This document shows, in pieces, positions 27,534 to 35,934 of a stretch of 64,000 nt of DNA. The position numbers and the translations under genes are program-made. The notes under the pieces were generated by a model. That model searched no databases. It was not told where the DNA came from and saw nothing but the letters and a program-made list of their open reading frames with translations. The first letter of the stretch is position 1. Each line of letters opens with the position of its first letter. Origin of the DNA: Methyloferula stellata AR4 (lineage in GTDB: Bacteria; Pseudomonadota; Alphaproteobacteria; Rhizobiales; Beijerinckiaceae); contig NZ_ARWA01000001.1 in the NCBI RefSeq assembly GCF_000385335.1, positions 310,001 through 374,000 of the forward strand, read 5' to 3'.

Positions 27534-28523
27534 TCAGCGCGGCGCGATAGAGGAGGTGATATCCCACTCTTCAGGGCGGCCTTCGGGCACGAAAGCGCCG
27601 TCCTCGCGCATGCTGCCGCGCGCCGGCGGCTGAGGCGCCGGCGCATAGGCCGAAGACTGCGGCGGCCGGGTCGAAGACGTATAGGCGGGCGCCGTATAGG
27701 CCGGCGGCAGGCTGGCGACGGGGCTTCCCGGCCCTGCGTGCAAAGCCATGGCCGGCTGCGGCGCACGGCCTTGTGCGATATCGGTTTCGTCGTCGATCGC
27801 AGGCGCCTCGGGCAGCCCGTCGCTCGGCGGCGCGGGCAAGGTCATCTGCGGCGCCGGTTTGCAGATGCGGCGGGCGCCCGTCGATGTGTTGCCGTGCATC
27901 GCGAGATCGACATGAATATGATTGTAGTGAAACACGTTCGAGCCCGGCGCGAGCACCGTCGTGAAATGCGTGCAGGCGCCCGCCTGCACGTCGCGCAAAA
28001 AGGCCTGGGTCTGATCGTCGCCGCGCGTCCAGTCGCGCACGATCGAAATCTCGCGCCCATCGGCGAGCCTGAAACCGCCGATGTCGATAGCATTGCCGAA
28101 GGCATGTTCGGAAACCGGCGCGCCATATTGATTGTTCATGCTGCGACAGGAATAGGCGCCCATCGAATTGATCTCGACGACGCGCTGGCCGAACCGCGCC
28201 TGCGCCAAGGGCTGCACCACGTCGGCGAGCCAGGCGTCAAGTTCGGCGATCATCGGACAGCCGAGCAAAGCCGTCGAATTCAGTGCGACCTCGCCGTTTT
28301 GCAGGGCCGTCACCTTGAACGGATGATAGAGGCCGCAAATGCCCGGCCCGTCGATCTCGCGCGACGGTTGCAGATAGGCCGAGACATGGACGAGGTTTTG
28401 CGACAGACATGCGTTTTCAGCTTGGCCGCGCCAGGCAGGACGCTGAGCCGACTGATAATTGGAGCAGCCGGCAAGTCCGAGGACCAGAGCTGCCACCGCA
28501 TATGGCAAAACGCGACGCGCCAT
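27534..28523 (-). CDS. Extensin-like C-terminal domain lipoprotein
   Basis: 329 residues. A lipoprotein signal (LVLGLAGC, lipid Cys near residue 20) precedes an extensin-like domain (about residues 35-215) with the conserved ACLSQNLVHVS, GICGLYHPF, SYSCRSMNN-type and SEHAFGNAIDIGGF and HYNHIHVDLAMHG segments. The His/Asp pattern in SEHAFGNAID and HYNHIHVDL resembles LAS-type (D-Ala-D-Ala) peptidases, so it may act on peptidoglycan in the periplasm. The C-terminal 110 residues are Pro/Ala-rich and likely disordered. Confidence 0.82.
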   Translation of the reverse strand: MARRVLPYAVAALVLGLAGCSNYQSAQRPAWRGQAENACLSQNLVHVSAYLQPSREIDGPGICGLYHPFKVTALQNGEVALNSTALLGCPMIAELDAWLADVVQPLAQARFGQRVVEINSMGAYSCRSMNNQYGAPVSEHAFGNAIDIGGFRLADGREISIVRDWTRGDDQTQAFLRDVQAGACTHFTTVLAPGSNVFHYNHIHVDLAMHGNTSTGARRICKPAPQMTLPAPPSDGLPEAPAIDDETDIAQGRAPQPAMALHAGPGSPVASLPPAYTAPAYTSSTRPPQSSAYAPAPQPPARGSMREDGAFVPEGRPEEWDITSSIAPR

Positions 28524-28617
28524 TGGCGCAATTTGTGCGGAATTCTTTAAGGCGCGCTAAACCATCGGGGTTAACGCATTCCAAATTCCAAAACTGCCAA
28601 ATACGAAGATCGAAGGC

Positions 28618-29040
28618 ATGGCCAAAATCGAGATCACCGAAAGACAGGCCATAGATGACGGCGAACTCGTCTTCTCGACCGTGCGCGCCAGCGGGCCGGG
28701 GGGTCAGAACGTCAATAAGGTCGAGACCGCCGTCGAATTGCGCTTCGACGTCTGGGCTTCGCCTTCGCTTGATGATGAAACCAAGCGGCGGCTTTCGCGT
28801 CTTGCCGGTAGCCGGTTAACGGGCGACGGCGTGCTGGTGCTTTTCGCGCAAAGGTTCCGGACCCAGAACCGCAATAAGGAAGATGCGATCGCCCGGCTGG
28901 TCGCGCTGATCGCGAAAGCTTTGGAACGGGAAAAGCCGCGCGTCAAAACAAGGCCGACACTCGCCTCGCGCAAGCGCCGCGTCGACAGCAAGGTGAAACA
29001 CGGCGCAACGAAGCGGTTGCGGCAGAGCCGGGAGGATTGA
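28618..29040 (+). CDS. arfB: Peptidyl-tRNA hydrolase ArfB (YaeJ), ribosome rescue
   Basis: 140 residues, the length of ArfB. The catalytic GGQ lies at residues 28-30 (ASGPGGQNVNKVETAV), and the basic C-terminal tail (SRKRRVDSKVKHGATKRLR) is the part known to enter the mRNA channel of stalled ribosomes. It hydrolyses peptidyl-tRNA on ribosomes stuck without a stop codon. It converges with the HepT-like gene, the two stops being one base apart. Confidence 0.92.
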   Translation: MAKIEITERQAIDDGELVFSTVRASGPGGQNVNKVETAVELRFDVWASPSLDDETKRRLSRLAGSRLTGDGVLVLFAQRFRTQNRNKEDAIARLVALIAKALEREKPRVKTRPTLASRKRRVDSKVKHGATKRLRQSRED

Positions 29041-29041
29041 T

Positions 29042-29392
29042 CTACGGCTCTTCCGCCGCTTTGAGTTCTTGCCGGCACACCTGTTCCAAGGCAGGAAGAT
29101 CATCCCGTGCCAGCTTCCATAGGATAGGCGCCGCGATGCTTTCGTAATCGTGGCGCAGTACATTGCCGATGCCAGCCACTTTCTGCCAAGGAATTTCCGG
29201 GTGACGGGCTTTCAACTCATCTGTGAGATGACGGCTCGCCTCAGAAATAATCTCGATACCGCGCTCCACCAGCCATTGGCGCTGCCAATCGGCTTCGAAA
29301 GCGTCGATAGGTGTATTTGCCAGCACGTCGCGAATGCGCTCAATGGCCTCTACGATATCCGTCAACCGCGGGATGAGCGCGCGCGCAGCCAC
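29042..29392 (-). CDS. hepT: HepT-like (DUF86) ribonuclease toxin
   Basis: 116 residues, all-helical, matching the DUF86/HepT family of minimal HEPN RNases: LTDIVEAIERIRDVL at the start and GIGNVLRHDYESIAAPILW near the catalytic region. The His-x-Tyr of the HEPN motif is present; the usual Arg four residues before the His is not in the standard place, as in the GNxLRHxY subgroup. The GTG start overlaps the stop of the upstream nucleotidyltransferase by one base (TAGTG), so translation is coupled. Together they look like a HepT/MntA toxin-antitoxin pair. Confidence 0.82.
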   Translation of the reverse strand: MAARALIPRLTDIVEAIERIRDVLANTPIDAFEADWQRQWLVERGIEIISEASRHLTDELKARHPEIPWQKVAGIGNVLRHDYESIAAPILWKLARDDLPALEQVCRQELKAAEEP

Positions 29393-29685
29393 TAAAACAC
29401 GCGGATGGCTGTATCTTCGATCCGCCGCCGCAAGGTCTTGTGAAGGCTGTCGCGCGTCATAATATCGGTCTTGCGATCGAGAATGCGGGCCGCGTAGTCC
29501 TTGACATCCATCAATTCAAAAAGGCCGAGCTTACCTTTTTCGTAGTCGAAAAATAGGTCGATGTCGGAATCGGCTTTGGCCTCGCCGCGCGCTGTCGAGC
29601 CGAACATATAAAGACGTTCGACGCCCAGCCGCTTCAAATCGGCTTCGTGATATCGCAATCGGCTAATGGCTTCATCGCGTTCCAT
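29392..29685 (-). CDS. mntA: MntA-type nucleotidyltransferase antitoxin
   Basis: 97 residues of the minimal nucleotidyltransferase family. The active site GSTARGEAKADSDIDLF is complete (GSx10DxD), and a further acidic residue lies in TDIMTRD. In characterised HepT/MntA systems the enzyme AMPylates the HEPN toxin to neutralise it. The gene precedes hepT with a one-base overlap. Confidence 0.85.
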   Translation of the reverse strand: MERDEAISRLRYHEADLKRLGVERLYMFGSTARGEAKADSDIDLFFDYEKGKLGLFELMDVKDYAARILDRKTDIMTRDSLHKTLRRRIEDTAIRVF

Positions 29686-29774
29686 AAATTAAATATAGCA
29701 CAAACAGGAAGCCGATTTCCACCGCCGTCCCGATTCCATTGATCGCGCAGGGCCAGAACGAGAGTTTTTTAAAC

Positions 29775-30167
29775 TCACAGCCCAAATATCGCCGCGTGCA
29801 GCAGTCGCCCCGGCGCAAGCGTAAAGACACCAGCGATCAGAAGTCCCGAGAAGGTCGAGACCATCGTGATCGCATGCGCTTTAATCTGACCGCGCCGCCG
29901 CAGCCAGACCGCCGCCGGCAGCGAGATCAAAGTGATGATCGAGAGAATATGGATCGGGCTGTAATGGCCGGGCCAGATCGACGTGATCGCAAAGGACGAT
30001 AAAGCCACGGCGAGCATCACGCCTATCCACGCCCAACCGATCCATCGATGCGCAAGCGTTCCCTTGCGCATCACGAGCACCGCCGATCCGAGGCCCAGGG
30101 CCAAAACCGCCGCCGCCAGATGAAACTGAATGGCGGCGGACGAAGCCAGGATCGGCGCGAGACTCAT
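29775..30167 (-). CDS. DUF2306-like four-helix membrane protein
   Basis: About 130 residues with four hydrophobic helices. FHLAAAVLALGLGSAVLVMRKGTLAHRWIGW and GQIKAHAITM are typical of DUF2306, where the spaced histidines recall heme-binding cytochrome-like proteins, though this is not proven. A GTG at 30179 is an alternative start four codons upstream; neither has a strong ribosome-binding site. It stands downstream of the DUF2852 gene on the same strand with a palindromic repeat between. Confidence 0.7.
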   Translation of the reverse strand: MSLAPILASSAAIQFHLAAAVLALGLGSAVLVMRKGTLAHRWIGWAWIGVMLAVALSSFAITSIWPGHYSPIHILSIITLISLPAAVWLRRRGQIKAHAITMVSTFSGLLIAGVFTLAPGRLLHAAIFGL

Positions 30168-30190
30168 GCGCCGACCCACTTTCTTTCACC

Positions 30191-30233
30191 GCATAATCTG
30201 ATCCAAAAAGTCTGCAACTTTTTGGGATTAGGC
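30191..30233. repeat. Palindromic repeat, copy B
   Basis: A copy of the family seen at 4967: GCATAATCTGATCC, a TCTGCAACTTTTTGGGAT core, ending GATTAGGC. It overlaps the stop codon of the DUF2852 gene. Confidence 0.7.
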
Positions 30234-30740
30234 CGTAGGTGCATCGCTCGGCGGCTGCTGCCAGTTGCGGCGGGCATTCATGAAGCGATCGAATTCTTCG
30301 CGATCCTTGGCGCGGCGCAGATTTTCCATGAAGTCTCCGAATTCGCGCTCGGCGGCGACGAGCTTCTGACGCTCCTCTTCAAGCCTTGCGAGTTCGGCGC
30401 CACGCCATTCGTCGAAGGCGGCATTGCCGGACGAACGCGGGCCGAAGCCTGAAAAGCGCGAGGCACCGCAGCCCCATTCAGCTTTATGAGCCATGGCCCA
30501 TTCCCGCTTCGCCTGCCACTTCTCCTGAATGAATGTCGACAGATCGCCTTCGTAATCATGTTTGCGCTGCCAGACCTTCCAGAGCACGATCGCAAGGCCG
30601 ACCGGCCAGAAGAACACGAAGCCCAAAATCATCGCGACGATCTCGATCGGCCGCCAGCGGAAGCTGCCGCAGCCATGGCGATGATGACGCGGCGGCTCTT
30701 GATCATAAGATTGCTGGTACGGTCCGGAATAAGCACTCAT
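30228..30740 (-). CDS. DUF2852 membrane protein
   Basis: 170 residues, a family mainly known from alphaproteobacteria. A hydrophobic segment (IEIVAMILGFVFFWPVGLAIVLWKVW) sits after a His-rich N-terminus, and the C-terminal half (AFDEWRGAELARLEEERQKLVAAEREF) is a predicted coiled coil. A Gly-Phe-rich linker (CGASRFSGFGPRSSGNAAF) joins them. Function unknown. The stop codon lies inside a palindromic repeat. Confidence 0.8.
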   Translation of the reverse strand: MSAYSGPYQQSYDQEPPRHHRHGCGSFRWRPIEIVAMILGFVFFWPVGLAIVLWKVWQRKHDYEGDLSTFIQEKWQAKREWAMAHKAEWGCGASRFSGFGPRSSGNAAFDEWRGAELARLEEERQKLVAAEREFGDFMENLRRAKDREEFDRFMNARRNWQQPPSDAPTA

Positions 30741-30889
30741 GGCTCTCTCCTGTGTCGCCGCCGTGATCGTAATCGCAGCGGCTCAATGTAAATGTTATAG
30801 ACATTAACATTCCAAAAGTCGAGATGCCGGACCCTGCCAAGGAAAAAGTTGATCGGCTTTCGAGTCCCGCCGGCCTCGCCTCGATGCGC

Positions 30890-31531
30890 TTAGCAATGCA
30901 CTTGCTTTCGCAGCGCGTTTTCGACCAGTGCCTCGGCGGCACGATCGAGAACCAAGGCCGGATCGTCGCCGCGCGCGGGATCGAGATGGCCGGCGAGCGA
31001 CAGCATGGCGACCCCATGCGACAGAGACCAAAGCTCGAAGGCCAATTGGCGCGCCTCGGCGGAATTCTGGCCGATCTTGCCGAGAACGGCATCGGTCGCC
31101 CGATGCAGCCCGTCGAGCGCCAGTGCCGCCACGCCGCCCCAGGCAGGCGACACGGGCGTGCGCGTATTGACGAACATTGCGGCATAAAGGCCGGGCTCGC
31201 TGCGCGCGAAAGCAAGATAGGCGGAGCCCATCCGCCGCAAGGCCTGACGCGGATCGGGGCGCCCTTCGTCCCAGGCGCCGGCCAGGCGCTGGCCGAAAAG
31301 CTCGAACCCCCGACGCGCCAATTCGCCCATGAGATCATTGCGGTCGGCAAAATGCCGGTAGGGCGCCGCCGACGTCACGCCGACGCGTTTGGCGGCCTCG
31401 GCCAGCGTAAACCCGGCCGGACCGCGCTCGGCGACAAGCAGTCGCGCCGCCTCGATCAGCGCATCCTTCAGGCTGCCGTGGTGGTAACTGGTTTTAGGGC
31501 CGCAGCCGAAAAGGGGATTTTTGGGTCTCAT
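30890..31531 (-). CDS. TetR-family transcriptional regulator with WHG domain
   Basis: About 213 residues. The N-terminal helix-turn-helix (HHGSLKDALIEAARLLVAERG, then FTLAEAAKRVGVTSAAPYRHF) is typical TetR, and the C-terminal part resembles the TetR WHG ligand domain (AYLAFARSEPGLYAAMF). The start at 31531 is preferred; the frame is open far upstream but the extra 86 residues look non-coding and overlap the region before the Tim44-like gene. It is divergent from that gene and may regulate it. Confidence 0.85.
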   Translation of the reverse strand: MRPKNPLFGCGPKTSYHHGSLKDALIEAARLLVAERGPAGFTLAEAAKRVGVTSAAPYRHFADRNDLMGELARRGFELFGQRLAGAWDEGRPDPRQALRRMGSAYLAFARSEPGLYAAMFVNTRTPVSPAWGGVAALALDGLHRATDAVLGKIGQNSAEARQLAFELWSLSHGVAMLSLAGHLDPARGDDPALVLDRAAEALVENALRKQVHC

Positions 31532-31716
31532 GGCGCAATGATAAGCCGGCTCGCCCGGCTTTGCGACGTCCCATTGCCGCCTACCTTCGTGTTCCAGAAC
31601 ACATTGCCGACAGTTGGCCGACAGTTGGCAATGCGGGCACCTTTGCGCTTTTGCGAAAGCCATCCCATATTCTGCGCGTCCGGCCCTTTCGTTGGGCCTG
31701 TTCAAAAGAGAGTTCC

Positions 31717-32658
31717 ATGTCCCTTCGTCATATGTCGATGATCCTTGGCCTTGCCGCCGCGCTGGCGCTCGGCATGACCGGAGACACATTCGCGCGCGCG
31801 GGCTCCGGCGGTTCCTTCGGCAGCCGCGGATCGAGCACGTTCAGCGCGCCGCCCTCGACCAGCCTGTCGCCGCGCGGCGCTTCGCCGATCGATCGCTCCA
31901 TGTCTTCGCCGAATTCCAGCGTTTTCCGGCCGAATACGCTCGGAAACACCGGCGGATTTTTCGGTGGGGGGTTCGGCCGCGGCCTTCTCGGCGGTTTTCT
32001 GGGTGCCGGGCTCTTCGGGCTCCTGTTCGGCCATGGCCTCTTCGGCGGCATGGGCGGCGGCAGCTCGATCCTCGGTCTTTTGATCCAGATCGGCCTTTTG
32101 TTCCTGGTCGTGAAACTGGCCCTGAACTTCTTCCGCAGCCGGCAGCCCGGCTTCGCGGGATCGGGTTCGAGCTTTACGCCCGCGGGCAGTTCGGGCGGCG
32201 CGCCCTTCTCGGGCTTCGGCGGCGGCAGCTCCGCCCCGCGTGAAAAAATCCAGATCCAACCGGCCGATTTCAACACGTTCGAGCAGCGCTTGAGCGAGAT
32301 TGAGACCGCCTTCGGTCAGGAGAACTTCGAAGCCTTGCGGCATCTCATGACGCCCGAAATGGTCTCCTATTTCTCCGAGCAATTGGCGGAGAATGCGAGC
32401 AAGGGCCTCGTCAACAAGGTCGGCGCGCCGAAGCTTCTGCAAGGCGATCTGGCCGAGGCGTGGCGCGAAGGCGGAAGCGAATATGCCACCGTCGCGATGC
32501 ACTTTCAGCTCACCGACTGGATGGTCGAGCGCTCGACCGGCCGGATTGTCTCGGGCGATCCGAGCCGGCCGGATGATGCGACCGAAGTCTGGACCTTCGT
32601 GCGCCCGGCCGGCGGCTCGCCGGTGGATTGGAAGCTCTCGGCGCTCCAGCAAGCTTGA
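31717..32658 (+). CDS. Tim44-like domain inner-membrane protein
   Basis: About 313 residues. A signal peptide (to about residue 26), a Ser/Gly-rich stretch, two hydrophobic segments (GGFFGGGFGRGLLGGFLGAGLFGLLF and ILGLLIQIGLLFLVVKLALNFF given only as landmarks) and a C-terminal Tim44-like domain (from about residue 195: QPADFNTFEQRLSEIETAFG through WTFVRPAGGSPVDWKLSAL). Bacterial proteins of this kind are membrane-anchored and of unknown partner, related to mitochondrial Tim44. The start has GAGAG upstream. A divergent TetR gene lies 185 bp away. Confidence 0.82.
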   Translation: MSLRHMSMILGLAAALALGMTGDTFARAGSGGSFGSRGSSTFSAPPSTSLSPRGASPIDRSMSSPNSSVFRPNTLGNTGGFFGGGFGRGLLGGFLGAGLFGLLFGHGLFGGMGGGSSILGLLIQIGLLFLVVKLALNFFRSRQPGFAGSGSSFTPAGSSGGAPFSGFGGGSSAPREKIQIQPADFNTFEQRLSEIETAFGQENFEALRHLMTPEMVSYFSEQLAENASKGLVNKVGAPKLLQGDLAEAWREGGSEYATVAMHFQLTDWMVERSTGRIVSGDPSRPDDATEVWTFVRPAGGSPVDWKLSALQQA

Positions 32659-32776
32659 TCTCATCCGCAGATTCTAAAAGAGCGCACGCTCGAAAAGGCG
32701 TGCGCTCTTCTTTTTGCGCCTGCCCGATTTTCGCCTTCTAGTTTAAGAAAGGTAAACCCTTCAGGAGGCGCAAGCC

Positions 32777-33487
32777 TTGGACGAGCGGACGCGCGATTTG
32801 GAAACGCCACTTGGGCCCCCGCCACTTGGGCCCACGCCACTTGGGCCCGCGCCGCGAGAGCCCGCGAAAGACGGCCTCACACCGCCGCTCAAAGCCGCGA
32901 TAAGGCGCGCCCGCGTCGAAGAGGCGGAACATTCCGAAGTGCTCGCCGAGTTGCGCGGCGCCGAACTCGCCCGCCTCGAAATGTTGCAGGAGGCGCTTGA
33001 GCCCGTACTCGCGGAAGTGCCGCAAGATGTCGATCTCTTCGATGTCGGCGTGACGCCGGGTGCGCATCCGCGCCTCTTCATCGACATGATCGGCTTTGTC
33101 GAAATGGGCCGCGACCGCCGCCTCTATCGCTTTTTGCAGGATACACGGCATGGCCGCGTAAAACTCGCCGAAAGCGAAAAGATCGAGACCATGGTCAAAG
33201 CGGTCACGGATTATATCGCGCGACGTCTCGTCGAACGCGAGAAGGCGCTCGCCGCCGATACGATGTCCGAGGCGGCGCCGCAGGCCTCAGAGCCACCCGT
33301 TGCAAACGCCGTGGTGCCTGCCCCCGCCGCGGCTCCGAAGACGCGGAAGTCGCGTCAGGACTTCCGCCAGATCCTCGGTTTCACCATCGATCTTTTAGGA
33401 TCGATGGCGCTTTTCACGCTTGTCGCGGCAGGTGCCTATTATCTTCTGACGCTATTCGCGGCCTGGTCGGCGCTGCATCATCACTGA
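32777..33487 (+). CDS. Hypothetical tail-anchored membrane protein
   Basis: 236 residues from a TTG start, supported by AGGAGG eight bases upstream. The N-terminus holds PLGP repeats encoded by three 15-bp tandem units, followed by a long acidic/basic helical region (EAEHSEVLAELRGAELARLEMLQ) and a compact conserved segment (VDLFDVGVTPGAHPRLFIDMIGFVEMGRDRRLYRFLQD). A Pro/Ala-rich linker leads to a single C-terminal helix (LLGSMALFTLVAAGAYYLL), so the protein is probably tail-anchored with its bulk in the cytoplasm. The family is unfamiliar to me, although the middle part looks conserved. Function unknown. Confidence 0.7.
   Translation: MDERTRDLETPLGPPPLGPTPLGPAPREPAKDGLTPPLKAAIRRARVEEAEHSEVLAELRGAELARLEMLQEALEPVLAEVPQDVDLFDVGVTPGAHPRLFIDMIGFVEMGRDRRLYRFLQDTRHGRVKLAESEKIETMVKAVTDYIARRLVEREKALAADTMSEAAPQASEPPVANAVVPAPAAAPKTRKSRQDFRQILGFTIDLLGSMALFTLVAAGAYYLLTLFAAWSALHHH
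32806..32850 (+). repeat. Three 15-bp tandem repeats
   Basis: Three consecutive units GCCACTTGGGCCC followed by CC, AC and GC. They encode PLGP(P/T/A) near the N-terminus of the host gene and keep its reading frame, so unit number could vary without loss of function. Confidence 0.9.
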
Positions 33488-33502
33488 AAGCACAATCCTG
33501 CC

Positions 33503-34774
33503 TTACGGCCACTCGGGCTTATGCTCCTCGCCGCCAGCCGGATGCGGTGGTTGCGGATGCGGCGCGGCAGCGGGCATGTGCGGCTCGGCCTGCGGGTGCG
33601 GCTGCATCTGAGGCTGCGGGTGCGGCTCCGCGCGAGGCGGTTCCGCGCGGGGCGGTTCCGCATGAGGGGCCTCACGCGGCTCCATCGGACGCGGCGGTTC
33701 GGCATGCTGCATTTCATTGCGCGGCCCGGCCGGGCGCTGCGGCTCGACAGGGTGCTGCTGTGGCTCGGCATGCGGAGGTTCAGCGTGCGGAGGTTCGGCA
33801 CGGGGCGCCTGCTCGACCGGTCTCGGCTCATTGCCATGCTGAGTGCCATGCTCGGGCGCAAGCCCCGGTTCATGCGGCGCAACGGCGTTCGGCCGCTCCT
33901 CCGGGCCATGCCCTTCGTTAGGACCCCGCCCTTCATTGGGTCCATGCCCCTCTGCAGGTCTTGCGCCGGGCGCACCATGCGGCTCGGGCCCAGGCGCAGC
34001 GCCCGGCTTTCCATGAGGGATGTCCTGTCCTTGCGGACGGCTCCCCGCACTCTGCGCCGAGACGACGCCATTGCCCTTGAACTCGTTCGGACGCGAAGTC
34101 GCCGCGACAGGCGGACGTCCCTTGTTCTCCGTCTCGCGCAGCGCCGGGTCATGACTTGCGGTCTGCACATGCTGCCGTTGCATCGGCGTCGGATCGACGT
34201 GCTGCTCGTGCGCGAAGCTCAATTGCTGCGGCGTCGGCCGCACGTTGAGACCGCCCTGTCCACCGTTGAAGCTGATGCGCGGTCCGCGTTCCTCGACGAC
34301 AACGTTCTTCGAATAGACGTTCTCGATGTTGACGTTGACGATATTGTTGACGGTGCGGTTATAGAAGAAATGGTCGTGCTCCCAATAGCCGCCTTCATAG
34401 CCAAAGCCGGTGTAGCCGTAGCCATAGGCGACGCCGCCGTAGAAGCCGACATGCTCTCCCCAATAGCCGGGGATGAATTGGTAGGAGCCGCCTTCAAACG
34501 CCCAATAGCCGGGCGTCCACAAAAGCCCCGGCCGCGGCGCCAGAACCCAGGTGCCCGGCACCCAATAATAGCCATAGGCGTCGTCATAGGACCAATAGCC
34601 CGGCGTCCATAGCCATTCCTCTGGTCCCGGAATCGGCGGTTGCTCGTAGATCGGGAGCGGCGGCGGAGGGAGTTCGGCCGCAATGACGATCTGCGCTTGC
34701 GCGGCAGGGCTCATGGCGGAAATGGCGCAAGTGCCAAGGAAGATCGAAAGCAAAGTAGAGCGGATCAGGCGCAT
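33503..34774 (-). CDS. Secreted YXWGXW repeat-containing protein with Pro/His/Glu-rich tail
   Basis: About 423 residues. A signal peptide (LLSIFLGTCAISAMSPAAQAQ) precedes four aromatic repeats of the WxPGYW type (WLWTPGYWSYDD, YYWVPGTWV, LLWTPGYWAFEG, FIPGYWGEH), the YXWGXW hallmark of small secreted or outer-surface proteins. The long C-terminal half is low-complexity: EPPHAEPPHAEPQ and similar stretches of Pro, Glu and His. The start at 34774 has a weak GAG upstream; GTG at 34804 is an alternative. It could bind metal or cell-wall polymer through the His/Glu tail, but this is a guess. Confidence 0.78.
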   Translation of the reverse strand: MRLIRSTLLSIFLGTCAISAMSPAAQAQIVIAAELPPPPLPIYEQPPIPGPEEWLWTPGYWSYDDAYGYYWVPGTWVLAPRPGLLWTPGYWAFEGGSYQFIPGYWGEHVGFYGGVAYGYGYTGFGYEGGYWEHDHFFYNRTVNNIVNVNIENVYSKNVVVEERGPRISFNGGQGGLNVRPTPQQLSFAHEQHVDPTPMQRQHVQTASHDPALRETENKGRPPVAATSRPNEFKGNGVVSAQSAGSRPQGQDIPHGKPGAAPGPEPHGAPGARPAEGHGPNEGRGPNEGHGPEERPNAVAPHEPGLAPEHGTQHGNEPRPVEQAPRAEPPHAEPPHAEPQQHPVEPQRPAGPRNEMQHAEPPRPMEPREAPHAEPPRAEPPRAEPHPQPQMQPHPQAEPHMPAAAPHPQPPHPAGGEEHKPEWP

Positions 34775-34942
34775 CGAAGCTCTTTTCAAATGAACATGCC
34801 TCACCGCGGCGCGCGCGATGCAGCTTGATGAAAGCCTATGGCACCTAAATGTGACGTGAATTGTGGGTTCATCCGCAAGTCATGTGCAAACGCGCAAAGA
34901 GGTATCGCTATATGTATCTGAGGCCGCCGCGATATGGCCGCG

Positions 34943-35830
34943 CTAGAAAACGATCTCGCCCAGGTCGCCGATGTCTTTGGTGCCCGGCAAGAGGCCACGC
35001 GCGCGCCCCTTGATCGTAAAGGCGCCCGCGCGGCCTTCGATCGCAAAGAGATTATAGCCGGCGCGATGATCGGGCGTGCCGCCGACGGCCGAGCCCGACG
35101 CGACGCCGATCACCGGAACAGATCTGCTCGGGCCTTCGATGCGTGCGGTCTGCAGTTTATGATTGTGACCGTGGATCACGAGCTCCGCGCCGGTCCGTTT
35201 GATCATGCGTTCGAAGTCATAAGCGTCCGACAGCGCGCGGCCGATGGGAGCGCCGCCGCGATGCGGCGGATGATGGATCATGACGACGCGCGCCAAGCCG
35301 CGCTCCGCCGCGCTCTGTAGCAGCCTCTCGCAGGCTTTGATCTGTCCGTAGCCGAGCCGCCCGGAGGCAATGAAAGGCGCGGTCGCGATCCCCGACGTCA
35401 CGCCGATCAGCGCGACCTCGCCTTTGACGCGCATATAGGGATAGGCGTGGCTCGTATCGCGCTCGCCTTCCGTCCAGGGCGCGAAGGTCTCATCGATGGC
35501 GGCGATCGCACTTTGCACATAGGCATCGTGATTGCCCGGCACGAAGCTCACCATATCGCCGGAGCCGAGGGTTTCGAGCCAGGTGCGGCCCAAAGGAAAC
35601 TCCTCGGGCAAAGCGATATTCATGATGTCGCCGGTCATCGCGATATGATCGGGCGTCTGCGCCTTGAGATCGGCGACGAGGCGCGACAGCACTTCCATAT
35701 CGTGGATATGCGCCCTTGCGCGCACCCAGTTCAGATAGCCGGTCAGCCGCTTGCCGATGAGATCGACGGGGCGCGGCTGCGGCAAAGGGCCGAGATGCAC
35801 ATCGGAGACATGGGCGAGGAGGAAGGTCAC
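34943..35830 (-). CDS. Metallophosphoesterase
   Basis: 295 residues with the calcineurin-like phosphoesterase motifs in order: DVHLG (metal-binding near the start: HVSDVHLGP), GDIMN, GNHDAYV, VMIHHPP and VIHGHNH. It binds two metal ions and hydrolyses a phosphoester, perhaps a cyclic nucleotide or a UDP-sugar intermediate. The neighbours give no clue to the substrate. Confidence 0.88.
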   Translation of the reverse strand: MTFLLAHVSDVHLGPLPQPRPVDLIGKRLTGYLNWVRARAHIHDMEVLSRLVADLKAQTPDHIAMTGDIMNIALPEEFPLGRTWLETLGSGDMVSFVPGNHDAYVQSAIAAIDETFAPWTEGERDTSHAYPYMRVKGEVALIGVTSGIATAPFIASGRLGYGQIKACERLLQSAAERGLARVVMIHHPPHRGGAPIGRALSDAYDFERMIKRTGAELVIHGHNHKLQTARIEGPSRSVPVIGVASGSAVGGTPDHRAGYNLFAIEGRAGAFTIKGRARGLLPGTKDIGDLGEIVF

Positions 35831-35934
35831 GATCGAGTTTTACGCCACAACGCCTGAGCCAGCGATAAGAGCCCACGGACTTTTCCGGCTTGATGCTTTC
35901 GAAGAACGACAGGGCAGCGCGAGAGAAATCTAGC

